A stretch of 10,442 nt of DNA from assembly GCA_034111105.1 (NCBI GenBank), contig JAWUXY010000173.1, positions 1 to 10,442 of the forward strand, written 5' to 3'. The position numbers and the translations under genes were made by a program. Shown in pieces: positions 6,222 through 10,442 of this stretch. This DNA is from Bermanella sp034111105. GTDB lineage: Bacteria > Pseudomonadota > Gammaproteobacteria > Pseudomonadales > Oceanobacteraceae. The notes below the pieces were generated by a model. It was given only the letters and a program-made list of their open reading frames with translations, was not told where the DNA came from and did not search any database. The first letter of the stretch is position 1, and each line of letters starts with the position of its first letter.

Positions 6222-6692
6222 TTAATTAGGCTGCAGTATGTCGAATTTGTATTCGCTTAAGGTTTTAACTTCTATTAATACTTGCTCTTTATGCTTTTGC
6301 TCTAAAGCAAACCTCTGCTTATCTTGTTTGAATTGCTCTTTTTTGCTGAGTGCTTTATAGGCTTCATGGGTATGCATGGTGATGGTTTGAGCAAAATGCG
6401 CCTGAATCGTTTTGAATTCAGGCTTATGCTGAAGCTCATCATCAAGACGGTCCATTAATACCTTAATACGCAGGCAACCCTCAGTGATCTCACACTGGCC
6501 TTGCAGCATAGAGTTAGCGATAAAACGTAAATCACCTGCCAGTTCGTTGCGGTGTTTTTGCCATACGTCTTTGTTATGTTGAATTTGCTGTGCTTGCTGG
6601 CTTTTAACATTACGTAACTTGATTAAGTAATAGGCGGCTGTTGCAGAAAGTGCGGTGACAATGATGACGCCGGCGATAATGAGATACAGCAT
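6222..6692 (-). CDS. DUF2489 family membrane-anchored protein
   Basis: A protein of 156 residues. It has one N-terminal membrane segment (about residues 2-26, LYLIIAGVIIVTALSATAAY) and a largely helical charged body. The motif QCEITEGCLRIKVLMD (66-81), with Cys67 and Cys73, is typical of DUF2489, a gammaproteobacterial family of unknown function. The C-terminal third is Lys/Glu/Gln-rich and probably coiled coil. By the positive-inside rule (KLRNVK right after the helix) the body is probably cytoplasmic. The ATG at 6692 has AAAGG 7 bases upstream. It starts 22 bases after the SulP stop codon on the same strand, so it is probably the third gene of the bigR-sulP transcript; whether it has anything to do with sulfur is unknown. 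Confidence 0.85.
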   Translation of the reverse strand: MLYLIIAGVIIVTALSATAAYYLIKLRNVKSQQAQQIQHNKDVWQKHRNELAGDLRFIANSMLQGQCEITEGCLRIKVLMDRLDDELQHKPEFKTIQAHFAQTITMHTHEAYKALSKKEQFKQDKQRFALEQKHKEQVLIEVKTLSEYKFDILQPN

Positions 6693-6714
6693 GGTATTAC
6701 CTTTGAGTAAAAAG

Positions 6715-8333
6715 CTAGATTATATAGCTTTCATCGGTCGGTTGCGAAAGGGTATCGAACGCTTCGCTGGTGGTGAGGAAAATATGGCCAGGGTTAATGC
6801 TTTCAACAAAGCCTCGCTTGGTTAACTCATCCATTACTGGGCCTTTAACCTCGGCAAGGTGAAGTTGTTTATTTTGTGCTTGGAGTTTTTCATTCCACGA
6901 TTGCAATAAATCTAAACCATCACTGTCAATTATGTTGACGGCAGAGCACACCACGAGCAGGTCTTGGGTATTGGGGTAGCTCCCAAGTGCACTTTCTATA
7001 AACTGATTGATGGCATCTTGATTAGCAAAATGGATGCCCTCATCAATCCGTATGGCCAATAAGCCTGTTTGTGTAATGACGTTATGGCGCTTCACATTTC
7101 TGAAGTGAGTAGTGTGAGGGATGCGACCAATAATGGCGATATGAGGCTTGGCTGCGCTGCGGATAAGAAAAATAACAGAAAGTGCGACCCCAGATAAAAT
7201 GCCGATTTCAACACCTTGCCATAAAACCACTGCAAACGTGAGGAGCCAAGTGCTGTTTTCTTTTGGTTGGATACGCCAATGCTTGATTACGGGCGTGAAA
7301 TCCAATAATGGCCATACAGCCAGAATGACGATAGCCCCTAATGCGGCTAGAGGAATGTAATTAATAACGTCTGATGTGAACAGCAATAGCAGGCTGACAA
7401 ATAGTGCAGTAAATACACCCGCCAACGGACTGCTGGCGCCTGCTTGATGGTTCACCATTGAGCGCCCAAAACCACCGGCAACGGGGTAGGCTTGAAATAC
7501 GCTGGCGGCAAAGTTAGCAAATGAGATGCCGATTAATTCTTGATTGGCGTGAATGCTTTCTTTGTTGTGTTTGGCGAGGTTTTTAGCCACAGAGGTGCTT
7601 TCTAGAAAGCCAATTAGTGCAATGAGTGCGGCATTTGGCAGTAGCTGCTCAAATAATTCCCAAGGCATTGAAAGAGAAAAATTAAATATGCCATGAGCGC
7701 CGGCGACACTCACAGTGTTAAAGGTGCTAGGTAAATACAATACCCAAACGCAACCGACGACCACCACTACGAGCGGGCCCAGTTTGCTTAAAAAATGGTG
7801 GGGTATTTTGCGAAAGGCTATTAACAGTGCAATAAAACCAACCGCAAGAGACGTGGTTTGCATGTGTGGTGATGCGTCAGTCCATATGTCAGTGCCCAAA
7901 ATAAGCGGGAGCTGTTTACTGATGATTAATATAGCCGCGGCTGTAGTAAATCCCTGGATGACGGGGTGGCCAATAAAATGCACCATATTTCCAAGGTTAA
8001 GTACGCGCATACCGGCCAAATCATGGCCGCTTGCAGTGCCAGTAATTGTGCGGCGGGTAGGGCTTGCTCCGCAGAAAGTGGCTGCAGTGCTTCGCCTACC
8101 ATTAGACTGATAATGGCAACTGGGCCGATTGCCAAGGCGTGGCTTCGGCCAAAAACGGCATAGGCGATTAACGGGAAGATGCAGCTGGCCAAAGCGGTAG
8201 CTGGCGGTAAATGTGCTAAAAAACCATAACCAATGGCTTGGGGGATGATTAAAATGGCGACAATTAGCCCTGCAATGACATCGTTGCGCAATTGCCAATT
8301 GCTGTGTCGCCATGGGAAAAGCCAGTTAGGCAT
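6715..8333 (-). pseudogene. SulP/SLC26-family anion permease with STAS domain, disrupted by a one-base frameshift
   Basis: Two overlapping minus-strand frames together encode one SulP transporter. The first frame (8333 down to 8019, 105 codons) has the family N-terminus: NDVIAGLIVAILIIPQAIGY, LPPATAL and AIGPVAIISLMVG. The second frame resumes as LAGMRVLNLGNMVHFIGHPV and runs through the remaining membrane segments to a C-terminal STAS domain (LLVVCSAVNIIDSDGLDLL) and a TAG at 6715. Adding one A (plus strand) to the AAA at 8018-8020 restores an uninterrupted protein of about 539 residues, the normal size. As it stands, the first frame stops at 7926 after 135 codons. SulP proteins move sulfate, bicarbonate, dicarboxylates or related anions. 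Next to a persulfide dioxygenase, a sulfite/sulfate role is likely (inference). The ATG at 8333 lies 2 bases after the repressor stop codon, which implies translational coupling. No canonical programmed -1 slippery heptamer is visible. This is either a recent mutation or a sequencing error. Confidence 0.88.
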
Positions 8334-8335
8334 GG

Positions 8336-8653
8336 TTATTTCAGTAAGTCAGGGCAATAAATGCTTTGTAATACCATAATGACTTCTTTTGCCTTAGAGC
8401 CTTGAAGCGAATAGTAGATGGTTTGTGCGTCGCGACGTGTACTAACGAGCGCTTCCCGTCTTAGCCACGCAAGGTGCTGACTCAGTGCCGACTGGCTTAG
8501 GTCCAAGCGATCATTGAGTTCGGTTACGTTCATTTCGCCTTGGGCGAGAGAGCATAAAATCATTAGGCGATTTTCATTTGCCAAGGCTTTTAATAATTTT
8601 GAAGCTTCACTGGCGTGAGCCTTCATTTCTTGAGCAATGGGAAAGGTTTCCAT
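8336..8653 (-). CDS. bigR: BigR/SqrR-like ArsR-family sulfide/persulfide-sensing repressor
   Basis: A winged-helix repressor of 105 residues. The ArsR core (KLLKALANENRLMIL), the recognition helix (LSQSALSQHLAWLRR) and the wing (VSTRRDAQTIYYSL) are all clear. Cys34 (in MILCSL) and Cys100 (in SIYCPDL) are 66 residues apart, as in BigR and SqrR, where the pair forms a disulfide or polysulfide bridge with reactive sulfur and releases DNA. There is no metal-binding CxC as in ArsR/SmtB. I chose the ATG at 8653 because AGAGGA lies 4 bases upstream. The longer reading from a GTG at 8695 would begin inside the operator palindrome. The gene heads the bigR-sulP (and probably DUF2489) transcript and is divergent from the dioxygenase gene. 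Autorepression is expected. Confidence 0.93.
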   Translation of the reverse strand: METFPIAQEMKAHASEASKLLKALANENRLMILCSLAQGEMNVTELNDRLDLSQSALSQHLAWLRREALVSTRRDAQTIYYSLQGSKAKEVIMVLQSIYCPDLLK

Positions 8654-8678
8654 AGCGTCCTCTAAGAACTGTTTTAGC

Positions 8679-8696
8679 TGTGTTAAATTTAACACA
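8679..8696. promoter_or_regulatory. 18-bp perfect palindrome, probable BigR-type operator
   Basis: TGTGTTAAATTTAACACA is a perfect 18-bp palindrome in the 110-bp gap between the divergent repressor and dioxygenase starts, 25 bases upstream of the repressor ATG. BigR-type repressors bind AT-rich palindromes at their own promoters, so this is the obvious candidate. It overlaps the best -35 box for the dioxygenase gene. Because of its symmetry, both strands spell GTG TTA AAT TTA ACA, creating spurious upstream starts (MLNLT) for both genes. Confidence 0.75.
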
Positions 8697-8717
8697 ATAT
8701 TTAATGAAAGCTAAATT
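8689..8717 (+). promoter_or_regulatory. Candidate promoter of the persulfide dioxygenase gene
   Basis: TTAACA (8689-8694, 5 of 6 to the -35 consensus) and TAAATT (8712-8717, 4 of 6 to the -10 consensus) are separated by 17 bases. The -35 lies within the palindrome, so a bound repressor would block it. Transcription would start near 8724, about 40 bases before the ATG. Confidence 0.4.
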
Positions 8718-8763
8718 AGATTTTGCTAATGTAGTTTCAATTGCACTTAATTTGGGGTTTGTC

Positions 8764-9618
8764 ATGCAAATAGAGAGCTTCTACCACGAAACAACACAGA
8801 CATTTAGCCATCTTGTTTTTGATGAGGCGACAGATGATGCGGCATTAATCGATCCTGTTGCAGATTATCAAGCCAGTACTGGCAGTGTGAGTCATGTGTT
8901 TTCTGATGAGATGATTGGTCGTATTAAACAGCGAGGCCTTAATCTCATTTATGTTTTAGAAACCCATGTCCATGCTGATCACTTGAGCGATGCACAGTAC
9001 ATTAAATCCCAGGTGGGTGGGCGTGTATTAATTGGTGAAAACGTGGTGAGCGTGCAGCGTCACTTTGATGAGGTTTTTGCATTGACCAGTTATAAAGAAG
9101 CATTATTTGATGGCTTATTGTCCAATAGTGATGTGCTAACCCTTGGTAATATTTCGATACAAGTACTGGCAACACCAGGCCATACCCCAGCATGTTTAAG
9201 CTATGTTGTAAGATCAGCCAATGATGTGGCCCATGTTTTTGTTGGTGATACGTTATTTATGCCTGATGTCGGCACGGCGCGTTGTGATTTCCCCGGTGGT
9301 GACGCGCAAGCACTTTATCAGTCGATTCAATCTATCTATGCATTAGGCGATGATGCGCAACTTCACATGTGTCATGACTATCCACCTAATGAGCGTGATG
9401 TACGCTCTGTTGTCAGTGTAAAAGAGCAAAAGAGCCACAATATCCATTGTGCACAAAATATTAGTGAATCCGCTTTTATTGAGAAACGCCAAGCACGAGA
9501 TAAGACTTTGGATGCGCCTAAGCTGATACTGCCCAGTTTACAAGTGAATGTGCGAGCAGGTCATTTACCCGCAGTGGATGCAAATGGGCGGTGCTTTTTG
9601 AAAATCTCCCTGCGTTAA
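8764..9618 (+). CDS. blh: Blh/ETHE1-type persulfide dioxygenase (metallo-beta-lactamase fold)
   Basis: Non-heme iron enzyme of 284 residues that oxidises glutathione persulfide to sulfite, the second step of sulfide detoxification. Metallo-beta-lactamase motifs in order: THVHADH at residues 67-73 (metal-site His/Asp), PGHTPACLSY at 138-147 (His140), GDTLFMPDVGTARCDFPGGD at 161-180 (Asp162 iron ligand; the GTARCDFPGGD segment marks this subfamily), and CHDYPP at 203-208 (His204). The C-terminal LDAPKLILPSLQVNVRAGHL is typical of Blh proteins encoded with BigR. No rhodanese domain is fused. I chose the ATG at 8764, with GGGG 6 bases upstream, because MQIESFYHETTQTFSHLVFD is the normal family N-terminus. 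A longer reading from the GTG at 8680 starts in the operator and adds 28 residues that look non-native. A separate sulfide:quinone reductase would be needed to supply persulfide; none is in the window. Confidence 0.94.
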   Translation: MQIESFYHETTQTFSHLVFDEATDDAALIDPVADYQASTGSVSHVFSDEMIGRIKQRGLNLIYVLETHVHADHLSDAQYIKSQVGGRVLIGENVVSVQRHFDEVFALTSYKEALFDGLLSNSDVLTLGNISIQVLATPGHTPACLSYVVRSANDVAHVFVGDTLFMPDVGTARCDFPGGDAQALYQSIQSIYALGDDAQLHMCHDYPPNERDVRSVVSVKEQKSHNIHCAQNISESAFIEKRQARDKTLDAPKLILPSLQVNVRAGHLPAVDANGRCFLKISLR

Positions 9619-9719
9619 GGGTTTTGGGTCTAAATAGCCATAAGAACCGGCGCTCTTGTGCACTTGGCTTATACTCTGCTAGTTTTAAACATATCCAAAA
9701 ATAAAAGCAGGGACAGCAT

Positions 9720-10154
9720 ATGGCGTTTTCAACCCGCTGGGTGCTAGCAGATGGCACGCTTAACGATGAGCCGATAACGATCCGCTATCGTGATGAACTT
9801 GAAAACGAGCAGGCGTCAGGTGAGTTTAACCAATGTGTGCAAATCTCTTGGAGCGCGGCTGATGTGGATGCTGTGACGGGTTACCCAAGCGATAAAGAAT
9901 TGCTACTAATTGACGACTTTAATCAAAAATTAATGAGTGCAATTGAAGACGATGGCCATGCACTGGTTGTTATGGTGATTATGTGTCAGGGAATTAACCA
10001 GTGGATTTTATACGCAAAAGACACCACACAACTGCAATCAGATTTAAATACGATTCCAACTGACACTGGGTTATACCCCATTGAAATTGTGGCTGAAGAA
10101 GATGCCAGCTGGGACATATTCACTCAATTACGTGATGCAATTAAAACGCAATGA
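9720..10154 (+). CDS. DUF695 family protein
   Basis: A soluble protein of 144 residues whose layout matches DUF695. It begins with an N-terminal Trp followed by an extended arginine-rich strand (EPITIRYRDEL). The middle has VQISWSAADVDAVTGYPSDK and a helix leading to a hydrophobic strand (ALVVMVIMCQG), then the W-x-x-Y strand NQWILYAKDTTQL, and near the C-terminus the conserved YPIEIVAEEDASWDIFTQLR. The family has no established function. The ATG at 9720 has AGGGA 6 bases upstream. It follows the dioxygenase by about 100 bases with no terminator visible between, so read-through is possible. A TATACT near 9670 has no convincing -35 partner. The gene ends at a shared bidirectional terminator. 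Confidence 0.85.
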   Translation: MAFSTRWVLADGTLNDEPITIRYRDELENEQASGEFNQCVQISWSAADVDAVTGYPSDKELLLIDDFNQKLMSAIEDDGHALVVMVIMCQGINQWILYAKDTTQLQSDLNTIPTDTGLYPIEIVAEEDASWDIFTQLRDAIKTQ

Positions 10155-10187
10155 TGAAATAAGAGCCGTTTTGTCTGAGTTTAAAGA

Positions 10188-10222
10188 ACATAAAAAAAGC
10201 CGCTAAGCGGCTTTTTTTATGT
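10188..10222. terminator. Bidirectional intrinsic terminator between convergent genes
   Basis: The arms 10188-10203 and 10207-10222 are perfectly complementary over 16 bp around a TAA loop. GCCGC/GCGGC sits at the loop end, flanked by seven A on one side and seven T on the other. Both strands therefore read as a GC stem followed by a T-run. It serves the DUF695 gene on the plus strand (34 bases past its stop) and the RbgA gene on the minus strand (14 bases past its stop). Confidence 0.93.
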
Positions 10223-10235
10223 CAGATTAACGCGT

Positions 10236-10442
10236 TTACTCTTGCTCTTCTTCTGGTTTATTTTGACGTGTGCCTTTTTTAGAGTCGAGTCTTTTCGCTT
10301 CAGCCTCTGCGGCCTTACGCTCAGCTTCTACTTTTAACGCCTCTTCTTCTGCTAGCATCATTTCAGGTGTTTCATAGGTGAGTTTGCCTAATTTACCTGA
10401 GCGTAATTCGTGAATCAGAATTTCAGCAGCCTTGTGCATATC
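10236..10442 (-). CDS. rbgA: Ribosome biogenesis GTPase RbgA/YlqF, C-terminal fragment (partial)
   Basis: Only the last 68 codons are in the window; the frame is open through the right edge, so the Met at 10439 is internal and not a start. The segment KAAEILIHELRSGKLGKLTY followed by ETPE is the conserved C-terminal end of proteobacterial YlqF/RbgA, a circularly permuted GTPase that acts in late assembly of the large ribosomal subunit. The conserved part is followed by an Ala/Glu/Lys-rich tail of about 40 residues (EEEALKVEAERKAAEAEAKR and onward) ending EEEQE, longer and more charged than many homologues. The GTPase motifs themselves lie outside the window, so the identification rests on this C-terminal block. 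Confidence 0.8.
   Translation of the reverse strand, partial: DMHKAAEILIHELRSGKLGKLTYETPEMMLAEEEALKVEAERKAAEAEAKRLDSKKGTRQNKPEEEQE

Noticed and set aside
8014..8030. Programmed -1 ribosomal frameshift in SulP
   Set aside because: No X-XXY-YYZ slippery heptamer at the junction and no evident downstream stem. SulP genes are not known to use frameshifting, so a one-base indel is simpler.
7715..8110. Plus-strand open frame of 131 codons opposite SulP
   Set aside because: It is a shadow; the SulP membrane segments on the other strand are unambiguous.
8654..8695. Upstream extension of the BigR-like repressor from a GTG at 8695
   Set aside because: It also begins within the palindrome; the MLNLT shared with the other strand is just a product of symmetry. 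AGAGGA precedes the ATG at 8653.
8680..8763. Upstream extension of the persulfide dioxygenase from a GTG at 8680
   Set aside because: The GTG lies inside the perfect palindrome, has no ribosome binding site, and adds 28 residues not expected in the family. The ATG at 8764 has GGGG at good spacing.
9619..9719. Terminator after the persulfide dioxygenase gene
   Set aside because: Only short imperfect complementarity (AAGAACCGGCGCTCTT) is present and no T-run follows.

Overview
The window looks like a chromosomal stretch from a low-to-moderate GC gammaproteobacterium, probably a marine one. That placing is inference. It rests on a MurI with a rare TTG start, a DUF2489 protein, an outer-membrane lipoprotein, a barrel protein ending in Phe, and a BigR-type sulfide regulator facing a persulfide dioxygenase. 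I see no phage, insertion sequence, CRISPR array, tRNA or rRNA. No gene-free stretch exceeds 300 bases; the longest is about 220 (934-1155 before the barrel gene's end) and the next about 200 (3004-3202).

Left part (1-3202), all minus strand: an AraC-family regulator cut by the left edge, with a good promoter and an upstream palindrome; a nested inverted repeat; a small secreted outer-membrane beta-barrel protein with its own promoter; a 10-helix EamA (DMT) exporter-type permease; and, just upstream of the permease, a frameshifted C-terminal stub of a short-chain dehydrogenase. The stub suggests that gene loss has happened here and that this is the more fluid part of the window.

Middle part (3203-6692), also minus strand: a DUF924 protein and glutamate racemase (murI, peptidoglycan precursor D-Glu), probably co-transcribed; an intrinsic terminator; a 474-residue helical lipoprotein with a disordered acidic tail; and a DUF2489 membrane-anchored protein. 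A hairpin in the gap before the lipoprotein covers its ribosome binding site.

Right part (6715-9618) is the clearest functional unit: a sulfide/persulfide detoxification locus. A BigR/SqrR-like ArsR repressor with two cysteines 66 residues apart is followed after 2 bases by a SulP/SLC26 anion permease. It is divergent from a Blh/ETHE1-type persulfide dioxygenase. A perfect 18-bp palindrome sits between the divergent genes. The expected logic is that reactive sulfur oxidises the repressor, the dioxygenase turns persulfide into sulfite, and the permease moves the oxyanion. In this sequence, however, the SulP frame is broken by one base in a short homopolymer, so it is either a recent pseudogene or a sequencing error.

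Right end (9720-10442): a DUF695 protein on the plus strand converges on the C-terminus of a ribosome-biogenesis GTPase (RbgA/YlqF) on the minus strand, and they share a strong bidirectional terminator.
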